Below are positions 30,995 through 42,400 of a stretch of DNA of 64,000 nucleotides, in pieces. Source of the DNA: Saccharomycopsis fibuligera x Saccharomycopsis cf. fibuligera (lineage: Eukaryota; Ascomycota; Saccharomycetes; Ascoideales; Saccharomycopsidaceae); contig CP012810.1 in NCBI GenBank assembly GCA_001936135.1, forward strand, positions 3,038,001 to 3,102,000, in the 5' to 3' direction. The notes under the pieces were generated by a model. The model saw only the letters and a program-made list of their open reading frames with translations, made no database searches and was not told the DNA's origin. The translations under genes and the position numbers were made by a program. Each line of letters begins with the position of its first letter. Positions within the stretch are counted from its first letter, which is position 1.

Positions 30995-31006
30995 CACTGA
31001 TCAGTG
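30995..31006. repeat. 12-bp palindrome CACTGATCAGTG
   Basis: Perfect dyad about 30 bases upstream of the TATAAAA of the AVT gene; possible operator. Confidence 0.6.
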
Positions 31007-31036
31007 GGTGAGTGTGGCGAGTCTTACGCCGCATGT

Positions 31037-31043
31037 TATAAAA
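31037..31043 (+). promoter_or_regulatory. TATA box, AVT gene
   Basis: TATAAAA, 262 bases upstream of the ATG at 31299. Confidence 0.5.
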
Positions 31044-31298
31044 CATAGTACACAGCACAACCATCATCCTTCTTCTTCCCTCAACTCTACAGTATACTAA
31101 CCCTTTTTTGCTGCTTTCCCATTTTTTGCACTGCTATCGAGGAAGACTTCAAACAAGACCCTTAGTGTACTGTTCTTATAGTTACAGTCATCATTCAATC
31201 CATAGCCAGCATAGATAACATCCTCATCGTCATCATCGTCATCATTATCAATATTAATCACACGACAACTGATCTTATCTCACAATTTCAATCTTACA

Positions 31299-33893
31299 AT
31301 GAGCCAACCCCTGCCTTCCAAGGCACCAAACCCAAACACTAATACCACCCCCAATAGCCGAAAAGTCTCCTCATCGCTGCTGTCGAACGTGCCCGCTAGT
31401 GTTTCTGCTGCTTTAAATGGTACGCCTCCTTCGAGAAGACAAAGCACCGCAAAGTTGGCCGCCAGTCCGTTATTGATACGCTCAGATTCATTTACTCTGC
31501 GCAGGCAAGATGGCAATACCACTACAACCAGCACAACAGCTGGCGCCAATAATAACAGTAATAACAATTTTAATAATAATAGTAACAATACCACAAACTC
31601 AGGCGGTAATAACAACAGCAATGCCAACATTAATGCTAAAGCAAAGATGTCAGTGATACAGTCAATGCTTCATCAAAGTCCTTCTTCCAACTCTGTATTC
31701 AGCATGTCTTCATCCCCTAACTTCAACTCTTCCTCTTCCTATAACCCTCATAATTCAAACATCACCAATATCAACAACAACCCAATAAATCAACTAAATA
31801 ACAACAACACCCACATCATGTTAAATCGTGGCGGTAGTCATAGTAGCACTGCTCTGTTACAGTTCCAAAATTTTAACAATTTTACTAATTTCGATAAACT
31901 TGATATTCCCAATTTCGCCATTGATAACAATGATTATGATTTGATAAATGAGGTTCATAAACATCTTGTAGCAGAAGATGCGTCGTTGCATTTGCCTGGT
32001 GGTGATATTGCTAGAGATTTGTATAAGTTCACTAACAATACTGGGACATTGCCTCCTCCTCCGGTATCTGCACAGGGCACGGGAGCTATTGCTGATAGTG
32101 CTTCGCCAACGGCCAGCAGCAGAAACTCCGTCATCTCTGCTAGCATAGGTAATGGCGGTAGCAGCAATGCTAATGGTAATGCCACCAATGGTAGTAATTC
32201 TAATGGTGGTGGCAGTGGAACGGGGCCCGTCACTCCCACACCTCGCATTAGAAGATCAAGTTCATTTTCATTAGCTGAGAGAAGAGGTTCAAGTGCTAGT
32301 GGTATTAACGTGCCAGGTGGTTTTAGAAGAGAATATTTTGTTAAGAAGAAAAAGGACGAATTTTTGAAAAATGGCCCAGTGCTTGGTGTTAATAGTAGTA
32401 GCAGCAGTGGTAGTGGTCCTGAAAATGATAAAGTTGGCTGTTCTAATAATGCTAATAGCAATGGTAATAGCAATGGCCAGTACGATAGTCCAGTCTATGA
32501 CGGTATGGTAGATTTACCACCATTCATTACTAGAAATTTCATAGAATTCTTGAGTATTTATGGCCATTTTGCCGGCGAGTCTCTCGAAGATGAAGATTAT
32601 CAAACTTGCACATTATCCAATTCCAAAATTCTTGATGAAGAGCTGTCTCCTTTGCTTGGTGAAAGACCTACACAATATGGTACGGCTTCTGCTTCTCAAC
32701 CGTCTAACATTGCAGCATCTCGCAAACCAGAAGCTACTGCTACTCCATTAAAAGCATTTTTTTTGCTTTTGAAATCATTTGTTGGTACCGGAATCTTATT
32801 TCTTCCCAAGGCATTTTTCAATGGCGGTCTTTTATTCTCCGCTATAACTTTGATTTTCTTTGCCATTTATTCCTTTTGGTGCTATTATATCCTTATTAAG
32901 ACTAAAGATGCGGTGCAAGTGTCGTCATTTGGTGATATGGGACAACGCTTATTTGGCCGTAACATGAAATTCCTCATCATTTTCTCCATCATCTTATCAC
33001 AAATTGGATTTGTTGGAGCATATCTAGTATTTACATCCACTAATTTGCAAGCATTCTTGGTCAACATGTTTCACTGGCATGTTGAGATCAAATCGTTGAT
33101 TTTGTTACAATGTTTGATTTTTATTCCATTATCATTGATTAGAAACATTACTAAACTTTCTCTTAGCTCCTTAGTCGCTAACTTGTTCATTTTTGTCGGA
33201 CTCATGGTGATTATTTACTACACTGTGGCTGATTTTCTAGCTAATGGGCCCGCTAATGATATTGTGCAATTCAATGGCAATACGTGGTCACTCTTTATCG
33301 GTGTGGCAATTTTTGCATTTGAAGGAATTGGCTTAATTATTCCTATTCAAGAATCTATGATTGAACCGCAAAAATTTCCCAAAGTGTTGTTTGCTGTCAT
33401 TGCTACTGTTTCCTCCTTAATGCTTCTTGTGGGGATCCTTTGCTACTCGACATATGGCTCCAAGACAAACACAGTCATCATTTTAAATCTCCCACAGACA
33501 TCGATATTTGTCAACTCGGTTCAATTATTCTATTCTATCGCTATCTTGCTTTCTGCTCCATTACAGCTTTTCCCTGTCATAAAAATTGTCGAAAACAAAA
33601 TCTTTGGTAAGAACTACAGCGGCAAAATCAGCACGCTGGTGAAATGGGCCAAGAATGCAGTTAGAGCATTGCTTGTGGTTACGTGTTGCACAATTGCGTA
33701 TTTAGGCAGTACCAATTTGGACCGATTTGTTAGTTTCATTGGATGTTTTGCATGTATTCCTTTAGTTTATATGTATCCCCCAATGCTTCATTATCGGGCA
33801 GTCAGTAAGACTAAATGGGCTAGAGGGTTTGATGTGTTCTTGGTCATTTTTGGAGGGATTGCGATGGTTTATGTTTTGTTTCAGTTGATTTGA
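31299..33893 (+). CDS. Vacuolar amino-acid exporter, AVT3/AVT4 type
   Basis: The 864-residue protein has a C-terminal amino-acid/auxin permease (AAAP) domain of about eleven transmembrane helices (about residues 483-864), opening with KAFFLLLKSFVGTGILFLPKAF, the signature of the SLC36-like Avt3/Avt4 branch that exports neutral (Avt3/4) and basic (Avt4) amino acids from vacuole to cytosol. The first ~400 residues are Asn/Ser-rich and disordered; around 405-425 a conserved motif (LPPFITRNFIEFLSIYGHFAG) precedes the TM domain as in Avt3/Avt4. Total length exceeds the ~700 residues of the S. cerevisiae proteins because of the low-complexity N-terminus. I cannot decide between AVT3 and AVT4, hence no symbol. 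Confidence 0.9.
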   Translation: MSQPLPSKAPNPNTNTTPNSRKVSSSLLSNVPASVSAALNGTPPSRRQSTAKLAASPLLIRSDSFTLRRQDGNTTTTSTTAGANNNSNNNFNNNSNNTTNSGGNNNSNANINAKAKMSVIQSMLHQSPSSNSVFSMSSSPNFNSSSSYNPHNSNITNINNNPINQLNNNNTHIMLNRGGSHSSTALLQFQNFNNFTNFDKLDIPNFAIDNNDYDLINEVHKHLVAEDASLHLPGGDIARDLYKFTNNTGTLPPPPVSAQGTGAIADSASPTASSRNSVISASIGNGGSSNANGNATNGSNSNGGGSGTGPVTPTPRIRRSSSFSLAERRGSSASGINVPGGFRREYFVKKKKDEFLKNGPVLGVNSSSSSGSGPENDKVGCSNNANSNGNSNGQYDSPVYDGMVDLPPFITRNFIEFLSIYGHFAGESLEDEDYQTCTLSNSKILDEELSPLLGERPTQYGTASASQPSNIAASRKPEATATPLKAFFLLLKSFVGTGILFLPKAFFNGGLLFSAITLIFFAIYSFWCYYILIKTKDAVQVSSFGDMGQRLFGRNMKFLIIFSIILSQIGFVGAYLVFTSTNLQAFLVNMFHWHVEIKSLILLQCLIFIPLSLIRNITKLSLSSLVANLFIFVGLMVIIYYTVADFLANGPANDIVQFNGNTWSLFIGVAIFAFEGIGLIIPIQESMIEPQKFPKVLFAVIATVSSLMLLVGILCYSTYGSKTNTVIILNLPQTSIFVNSVQLFYSIAILLSAPLQLFPVIKIVENKIFGKNYSGKISTLVKWAKNAVRALLVVTCCTIAYLGSTNLDRFVSFIGCFACIPLVYMYPPMLHYRAVSKTKWARGFDVFLVIFGGIAMVYVLFQLI

Positions 33894-35204
33894 GTTGATA
33901 TGACACGGTGGCGGTTGTTGGTTGTTGATGATACACTTGTTTATTTTCGGTTTTTTCTTTCTTTATACACTTTCTTTCAGAAACATTTCGGCATAGTTTT
34001 TTGTACTTGAACTATTATAATCAAATAAACAGTCACATTTCAATATTCTTTGAAATACTGATCAACGTAATGATGAAGAAAACAAAAAAAAGATTTAGGG
34101 AAGCAATGATACGGCAAAGAATGGCTATCAGGATAAAGAAAATTAGAGAAGACGTTTTCAGTTGAGATCATCTATGGTTGCCTGACAAAAACAGAGAGTG
34201 TGTGAGAATGTAGAACAGGTTTAGTCCAAATTCATGCAATGTTGAGGTTTTGATTCCTCATATATTCATGACTTATTGATTATATAAGCACACTTTTTCA
34301 GCATTCTTCCGCATCATTATACTTCGAATGCGGCTGTCATACATGATACTGCATTAGTGTCACATACCACATGACCTTATCGGCTCTATATAAGAAAAAA
34401 AAAAACTCTAAATGCGCGGGCAATTTCAGTATCGCACCGATTGGCGCGTGTGGCTGGTGCCTATTATTTACACTTTAGTGCCGATAATCCAAGAAATTAA
34501 ATTAGCATATGCTAGCGGTGCAAACTGTACACCAGCCACCACGTTGGGGCGGAGGATGAGTGTCTGGGCTCTGCAGAGTGGCAGCTGGCAGTAGGGCAGT
34601 GGCTGGTGCTCCTCCCTCGGGCGAAAGCGCAAAAGCGGCGAAACACCAGAATTCAGCGAATGAAGCAGTGAGTGAATGAGTGAATGGATGAGTAAATCAT
34701 TTAATGGAGAGGCGGAAAAGTAGAAGGAGCAAAAAAAAAAAAAAGCAAGGAGAATAACCGCGAAACACATAAGTAAGGCAAAAAATTGAAAAAAAAAACC
34801 CTTCGTCGCGTGTGGTTTTATCGCCATTTGCTTCACTCAATCGTCAGTTCCTCATCATCACCATTATCCTATTGACTCTCTTTCTCTTTCTCTTACTGAC
34901 CATCAAACTGCCATCCAGAAACTGTTTGCTACTGCTACATCTCTCGGCCAGACTTGCATATACACAGCACAGCACAGCACAGGGCCAATCCTCAACAATA
35001 GCCGTATCTTGTCCACAGTTTGCTCACTCTCCTCCACTCATATACGAAGGAAGTTTTCTCTTTTGCTGACTGTATCTATTTGACTCACTAGGTAGTTGCA
35101 CTTCCTTAAAACCTGACAAGCTCACATTTACACTCACAAAAAGGCACAATCAACCCAAATTAACCAAAATAGCACACTATATCTTACAAACCAACTCAGT
35201 CCAA
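33894..35204. other. 1.3 kb intergenic region upstream of PHO4
   Basis: 3' flank of the AVT gene, then a promoter-like region with TATATAA at 34387 and a GC-richer block (34410-34640). The tetranucleotide-like GAATGAGTGAAT repeats near 34655-34695 are weak. No CACGTG was seen here, so autoregulation by Pho4 through a perfect site is not supported. No gene recognised. Confidence 0.55.
34387..34393 (+). promoter_or_regulatory. TATA-like element
   Basis: TATATAA in CTCTATATAAGA, 818 bases upstream of the PHO4 ATG; implies a long leader if used. Confidence 0.3.
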
Positions 35205-35829
35205 ATGGATTCCTCCAACTGGATCGACTTCAATTCCCCCGGGAACTACGAAAGCATCAGCGACAACTTGAATAACTTCCTCGACAGTAATCACGGCACG
35301 CCCCATCATCATGAACATCAAGACCACCAGGGCCACCAAGACCACCAGGATCACCAAAACCATGAGCCAACAAATGTTTCTCAGCAACAACTTCCGGATG
35401 CCGATGTCGATGTCGGTGTTGCTGACCAGCAAATAAGCGATGATCGTGGCAATAGTGTCGGTACTAATGATCTCCTAGACACCAGTATCCACGACACTCA
35501 AAATATCAATAACAATAATCGCGTCAATGAAATTGATAACGATGCATCGCATATAAATAGCTCTTACATTTTGGATATCCAGAAGTGGACCAATTTTGAC
35601 TACACAGATCCAACTTCCGCGACCGGTGTCACTACTGGTGCTGCAAATGCTTCGGGGTTTGTACAGCCGTCTCAACCAGAACATGGGATTGATCAACCTG
35701 ATGCTGCTAATCTTCATCACAGCAGTAACAATAATGAAAAGGCAAAATATGTTCCTATTACTCCACAGTCGCTTGAACTTCACCAGCTGGCTGCTTTCAA
35801 TCTCAACAACCATCAGCCCAACCATAATC

Positions 35830-35893
<64 letters not shown>

Positions 35894-37131
35894 GATAAAA
35901 CTGGCGTTTCCTACGCCATATGAGAAAGGTGGCCAAAGCCGTGATGCTGCTAATTCATTTTCTGTTGATAATTCCAAATATTTCACTCCATTAATAAGTC
36001 CTGCTATGACTCCATTGGACACAATGATTTTAGACGGTACCGAGCAGCAACAACAGCAATTACAATTGCAACAGAAGCTACAACAGCATAACCAACATCA
36101 ACGTCATCATCATCGCCACCATCTGAACCAAATTCTCGCCAACAATCATCAGCTAAATGAATTGAACCAAGATTTCTTCACTCCACTAACTTCACCAGCT
36201 ATAAACCCAATGAATCAGTCCCCTCATATGTTGGCAATTCCTAGTGGTGCTATGAGCAGCAGCAACAAGAACAACGATGATCCAACTACCATGAGCTCAA
36301 ATGTCTCGGTGAGCAGTAATACATCAACGGCACTGCAGCAGCAACAGCAGCGTCCAAAATCTAAATCGTTTGCCAACATCAGCGGCAAAAGAAACTCCAA
36401 AAGTTCAAATGGTAGAATATTGAAGAGTAAAGCTTCCAGTAATTCGCCCATTATAAAATCAAAAGCTTCTCCACTAATTAGGGCAGGACTTCCTAATGAT
36501 GCAAGGTTAATTTCCCCAAATTTTACGGCTATGCATCGTAAGAACAGTACTGCGAGTATTTCAACAACTGCAACGGACCTACTAACTACTCCAATACCGA
36601 ATCCCAACATCCAAAATGGAATCGCGACATCAGAAACAAATTATACTCTTGGAAACGGTATTAACAGTGGTATTAATAATAATCCCATTCCTTCTGCATT
36701 TGATCAAAATGACGCTCTTGATATAAATTTTAGCGAGTTGGAGGACTTCAGCTTACCGGATAATTTAGACGCTAGTACTGCTGATGCCGCTAACCAACAG
36801 TTTGTATTACAGCAACAACTCAATGAAGCTCAACAGATTTATTCTTCATCAGTGAACAATTCGCAGCATAGTCTTCATGGAGGTAGTATCAATGGTGGCA
36901 GCAGCAGCAACACTAGTGGGGCAAATCATGATCAGTTAATGGGTACACATGGTCATTTACATGGAGGAGTTATTGGTTCTCAGAGTGGGATTTCTGCTGA
37001 TAAGCCAGTGACGCCAGCAACGCTTATGAATCTTAAATTTCAACAATCTCATAATAATCATAATAATCATGTCCATATTCATAATAATAATAGTAATGAT
37101 AATAATAATAATGATAATAATAATAATAATG

Positions 37132-37173
<42 letters not shown>

Positions 37174-38402
37174 GCAATAATAATAATAGCAGTAATGGCA
37201 TCAATAACAATAATAACAATAGTAATATAAAAAACCGCAGCAGCAGCATTAGCAGCATCAATAGCAGGAAATCAAAAAGAAACAGCTTTCCAATCAACGA
37301 AATCACATTTCAAGCCACTCCACAAACCACCTATATGCTCAACAACAAAATTAATAACAATAAGCAATCCTCCAATGATGGGAATGCAAGTAATGATAAG
37401 CAGAACTCTTTAACACGCCGTTCTTCCTCGGTATCTTCGGGCTCTTCTTCGAACGCTAGTCATTCCAACTTGAACTCAAACTCAAGTTCAAACAACACCC
37501 ATAATGCTAATGCTAATGCTAATGCTAATGCTAATGCTAATGCTAATGCTAATGCTAATGCTAATGCCAATGCCAATGCCAATGCCAATGCCAATGCCAA
37601 TGCCAATGCCAATGCCAATGCTAATGCTAATGCTAGTGGTGCTAAGAGTAACACCAATAGTAGAACCCCACTCATGAACAATGCATTCTCATCATTCAAA
37701 GCCTACAGGTCCAAATCAAGCAGCAATAATGTCATGAATTCAGTGATTGCTCACCAGACCCAATTCAAGCTCAACTATAAACCACAATCATCAAAGCCTA
37801 GTGGTAGCAACAATAGTAGCCACAATAATGGCCTCGGTGGTAATGGCGGAGACGGCTTTGGTCCCAGAGGCAATGGTGACGCAACAGGCAGCAGTGGAGA
37901 TGGCACTCAATTTACTCACAAAAAGTCATCCCATCGTGAAGCAGAGAAAGGCCGCCGAGATCGTATGAATATAGCTATTCATGATTTAGCTATGCTTATT
38001 CCTGAGGAATTAACCAGCTCTGTGACGGTGCCTAGTAAAGCCACCACGGTTGAATTAGCTAGTAGGTATATTCAAAGCTTAGTTCAGGAGGTGGAACAAT
38101 TAAGGGAAATGTTGTCATCTAGGGGTGGTGGTAATGATGGCAGCGAGGGAAATTTCGATAGAGATGGTGATGCGAATGTGGAGTTGGATGGTGTTCGTGG
38201 TGACCTAGGTGGTGACGTTAACAGCGGAGATGTAGTAGATGAAATCAATGGGGTAGATGAAGTTGGCATAGTTGATGATGGCATTGAAGAAAAGGCGGGG
38301 CGGCCACAGGTGTCTCAACAGGGTCAACAGCAGCAGCAAGAGCTACAAGAGAATGATGTTGGTATTGTTACTTATGAAGCTGAAAACAACGAAGAAAAGT
38401 AG
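35205..38402 (+). CDS. PHO4: Pho4-type bHLH transcription factor
   Basis: The 1065-residue protein has a bHLH domain at about residues 904-970 whose sequence (SHREAEKGRRDRMNIAIHDLAMLIP, then PSKATTVELASRYIQSL) matches Pho4, the activator of phosphate-starvation genes; the basic region keeps the His-Glu-Arg residues that read CACGTG. The bHLH is near, but not at, the C-terminus, followed by a Gly/Asp/Glu tail ending in Gln-rich sequence. The N-terminal 900 residues are dominated by repeats: poly-Gln (about 209-232), a long Asn/Asp tract (about 625-665), and 21 Ala-Asn dipeptides (768-809). S. cerevisiae Pho4 is 312 residues; this one is about three times longer. Repeats of 'TPL(I/T)SPAxxPM' (near 264 and 327) may be conserved activation or regulatory motifs. 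Confidence 0.93.
35829..35893 (+). repeat. (CAA)n tract coding poly-Gln in PHO4
   Basis: Nearly pure CAA repeat coding over 20 Gln, beginning about residue 209. Confidence 0.95.
37506..37631 (+). repeat. Hexanucleotide repeat coding (Ala-Asn)21 in PHO4
   Basis: Ten copies of GCTAAT (37506-37565), then nine of GCCAAT (37566-37619), then two of GCTAAT (37620-37631), followed by GCTAGT. All code Ala-Asn; the synonymous block pattern records separate expansion steps. Confidence 0.97.
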
Positions 38403-38492
38403 TTGACATAATAGTTAAAACAGGCAAAAACTATAACAATAATCAAATTTTCGTTTCTCTTAATGTAAGTTAGTATCTTTTCCTCTTCTTTC

Positions 38493-38532
<40 letters not shown>

Positions 38533-39481
38533 TTCTCTCGTCCACTTTTTCCTCAAAGTATTGGTTAGCTAGCCTAACATAAGCTCATATGTAGCTATAG
38601 CTGCAATAATAAGAACATAATGTGTAATTTTTCAAATATATTAGAATATTTTTACATTTTAATGACAAAACTAATGTAGTAATGTGCAATATGTTAGAAG
38701 AACATGTGGAAAAAATGTTAATGTTGAACCCAAGCAAATTGTAAAAGATACTCACCTTTTTTTCTCTTATAAAAAAAAAAAAGAAAGGATTAAGCTTGTA
38801 TTTGTATATACAGAAGTTGCAAACTAAGTAGTGTTACTAAACCCAAATTCGCTTTAATCTATGCGATGTCAACTATTACATGTCCATGACTAGTTTGTTG
38901 TTTAACGCTATGCCATATAGTACATGCTCTCTCTTAAATCATTTTTCGAAAGAGGAGAATTATCTTCAGAAGCAGTGCTTTTCATGATGTTGGATTTTGG
39001 CATCAATAAATTCAATAATCTAGAAAAAAGTTTCTCAGATTTTAAAACTGTAATTGTTCTTTAAGTTGATAAAACGTATACACTGTTGAAACTTTCCAAG
39101 CGGACATCACCATTAATACTTGCTACAAAACGACTCTGGAAAGTCCAAAAGCATAAATTTTGGTGGAAGTTGTCAATAAATATGTGTTTATAAACCTATA
39201 AAATTGACACGAAAGTGCTGGTTTGTTCTCCTAGAATTTTATAAGAACTAGCTGCAACATCTCATCTTACCTACTTAGTGTAGTGTGCAGTCTCGAGACA
39301 GTGGACCTTACCACACCTGTCAGCACAATGAACCGTCGCCACGGGACAGGAAATCGCGATGCGGAACAAAAGGGCAAATCAGAAAAAAACAGCTTTTGGC
39401 GCCGCTGTCTACAATAGCCGCAGCAACATCTGTTCAAGTGTGGGGTCTGCTTTGATGACAGAGGCTCTGAGGAAAATAATT
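38403..39481. other. 1.08 kb intergenic region PHO4 / VPS8
   Basis: Contains a (CT)n tract just after PHO4 and otherwise AT-rich sequence. The open frame from 39359 is in phase with VPS8 exon 1 and covers 39359-39481; see the VPS8 entry. No separate gene seen. Confidence 0.55.
38495..38524 (+). repeat. (CT)n microsatellite
   Basis: About 15 CT units in the PHO4 3' flank, followed by imperfect CTTT repeats. Confidence 0.9.
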
Positions 39482-42400
39482 ATGAATCCAGATAGTTCCA
39501 TTGACGAATATGTATGTTTAAAACTTTCTTTCAACTGTTATCATCCAAGCCGGCGTTTGGCAAACATTGAATATTAACATAGGTGCAATAGACATTTCAT
39601 AATTTTTGGCTGGATAATGCTGATGATGATGACGACAATAGTGAGCTGCGCCCCTATCAGGACATTTACAAATTTGACCATAGGTTCAAAACTAAATTGA
39701 GCACATTATTATCTAATCCAAAAAAATTGGTGGTAGATAGCTCAATCACTCCCGACAGCATTGATGTTACCAGTGGAGCCAGTAATAGTAATAGCGATCA
39801 GGAACAAGATAATGACGAACCGGTAACGGCACATTGGATCACATTGAAAAAAGTTTCTTCAGTTGTATTTAATTCCCCTTTCAAGCTCAAATATGGCAAG
39901 ATCTCAACTTTCACGTTGCTTGCAGATTTCATGGTATTTGGCACTAAAAAGGGCTATGCTGTGATCTTCGACTACAATCAGAATATAAAGGGAGTGTTGG
40001 GCGAAGACGACAAGAAAGTGCTAAGTAGTGGATCGGTAACCTCATTAGCCATATCTTTAGATTCGACTTATATTGCTACTGGTCACGAATATGGGCATAT
40101 TTTTCTTTGGGACGTCACCCACATATCCAATAGTAAAACAATTGCTCCATTGATAATAGTTGAACCACTAACAATCAACGATAAACTCAATGGTAAAGAA
40201 GGCCATCTCTTGAATAAGTCCATCAACCATTTATTTTTCTTGAACAGACGCCATACGGGATTTGTTAGTGTAGATGTTGATGGACTCGTATTGTTTCATA
40301 ATGGCTATAGAAGCATATTTGGCTATAATTATAGAAGCCTTAAAATTCTTGGCCTGTCTGATTTAGATTTTACATTCAATCAAACCAACAACCACAACGT
40401 CAACATCAAAACCAATAGTAACTACTCGACAATTGACAATAAAAAGATTGGATACCTTGATAAAAAATTCAAAAGCTATGTATTTGGCTGCTCTCCTTTA
40501 CCATTATGTCAGGACAAATCAAAAATAGATAATTTGAATTTACTTGCTATAATCACGTCCAGTGCCCTACTAGTGATTTCAATAACCCCAAAGCTAACAA
40601 CCCACGTCAAACTAGGAAAACCAAAATTGGTAAGCAGCAATTCCAATGCCAGACTAACAACTTGTTTGAGTTGGTATCCAGAACTTTCAACTAAGCTTCC
40701 AAATGGCTCAAGAAGGAAAACAGGGGCCAGACTAGCTTACTGTTTTTCAAATGTTTTAACAGTTTTAGAGTTAGATACTGTGCAAGAGCTCAAAGATCTG
40801 GAGCAAAGTATAGAAGAAGGATCAAATGAGGATCTTGAGCAGATCAACGTTGTTATTGTATCTAAAAAGAGATGGGTTTGTGACGAATCCATATTATCTG
40901 TTATGTGGTTCAATACCAAGATCCTTTTAGTATTAACAATATCCTCCAAAATTCTAGTTATTGATTCTGGATTAATAAAATTTAAGCTAAACAGTGCCAA
41001 AGAGCTTCGGCTAATAACTTCAATTGATGCAATTTCGAATCATGCAAGCTACAACAATTATATGAAAAATCTCATACCGATAAGTGAAGTATCAACGAGC
41101 GAAATCAATATTAATAACAGGTTAAGCTTATTTAACACATATGATTATACAATGAAAACTTTCAAAAGAAACATTTTTTTATTAACAGAAAACAGCAAAA
41201 TCATCATGGGATTTCTAATAAATTGGGAAAAATGCCTTGTTGAACTTGTCAGTAAGAGCAAGAAAATAAATAATGAGCAATACCTAGTGAAGGCACTACG
41301 CGAGTGTTTAGGATTTTACACCGGAGAATGTGATTTAGTGAGGTATAGCTTACCTGATGATGATATGACCAGAAAACAACTAATACAAAGTCACTTGATT
41401 GATTTAATATTTCTAAATCTCCGGACCTGGTTTCAGGCAGATTCAATGTTAAAGCTTCATGAAGATACATTGGACAATGTCAATAGCTTTTTTGATAATG
41501 AGGATCCGCAAGCAGATTCACGAGATGATGAAATACAGCTTGAAACCTTCTCTGAAGATCCTAAAGTTAGGAGGATAGCGGGATTACAAAATCTTTTAGT
41601 TATAGTATTTGAAGCTTGTGTATCAATGAGATCTTCAAGAGACATATATGAGGAAGTATTTGAGTTTTTTGAAGATACAAGCTACTTAAAATCAATTTTC
41701 TTTAAAGTGCTAGGAAACTTCATCTTTAGCAAGCAAATCAACGAGTTAACTCCAAAAATCTTGAAAGAGCTAATCATTTTCTATTCCACTGGTATCAATA
41801 ACAATCATGACTGGTCCGATGTGGACCGACTTGAACAAATGATTTGTTTGCTTAATGTCAAAGATATGGATTTGGATTTGATTATTTCTTTATGCAACAA
41901 GTATAGCTTAATTGACTCGAAAATATTCATTTGGAACTCCTTGCTACGAGACTATACAGGGCCATTAATGGATTTCATGAACCTGATTAAAAAAGTACTA
42001 TATAATAGCGATTACTATACGGACCTGCAACTCCAAAATCTCAAAACTCAAGCGTTTAAGACATATACATATCTATCATATGTGTTGACTGACAGACAAT
42101 ATCCGTTGGAGAAGTTAATTCTGGGAGGCGAAGCAGAAATTAGAAAAGTTAAGACATCTATCTATTCTATACTTTTTAGTGGTTCTTCGTTAGAATGGCC
42201 GCCCAACTCTGGTGAGGTATTTTTCGTCACTGATAACCCAATCAATGAGCCTTCCTTTCCATATTTGTACTTACTTTTTAGGTATGATACCGAGAAGGCA
42301 TTATTAATGTTAAATGAAGTATTTGAAGATGATTTTTTGAACGAAGAGGCAATCGCTGCTCCAGCTGCATACGTTACAAATGATCATGGAAATAGCCTGA

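Larger units (their letters stand above)
30129..31298. other. 1.17 kb intergenic region upstream of the AVT gene
   Basis: Contains a T-run (30482-30502), a (TTG)n repeat, GTCACATG, a 12-bp palindrome CACTGATCAGTG and a TATAAAA box. The open frame over the TTG repeat (30723-31100) is a low-complexity artefact. No gene supported. Confidence 0.55.

Noticed and set aside
30723-31100. 125-residue frame with a poly-Val run
   Set aside because: The Val run is the (TTG)n repeat read in another frame; the remainder lacks features.
37060-37200. CRISPR-like or satellite array in the Asn/Asp tract
   Set aside because: Units are trinucleotides without spacers, within a coding frame; this is a polyN microsatellite.
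37460-37699. Antisense frame coding (Leu-Ala)n
   Set aside because: It is the complement of the PHO4 (Ala-Asn)n repeat, not a gene.
39697-39699. TTG as initiation codon of VPS8
   Set aside because: Non-ATG start is unnecessary: the frame is open further upstream and a well-placed intron supplies an ATG in phase.
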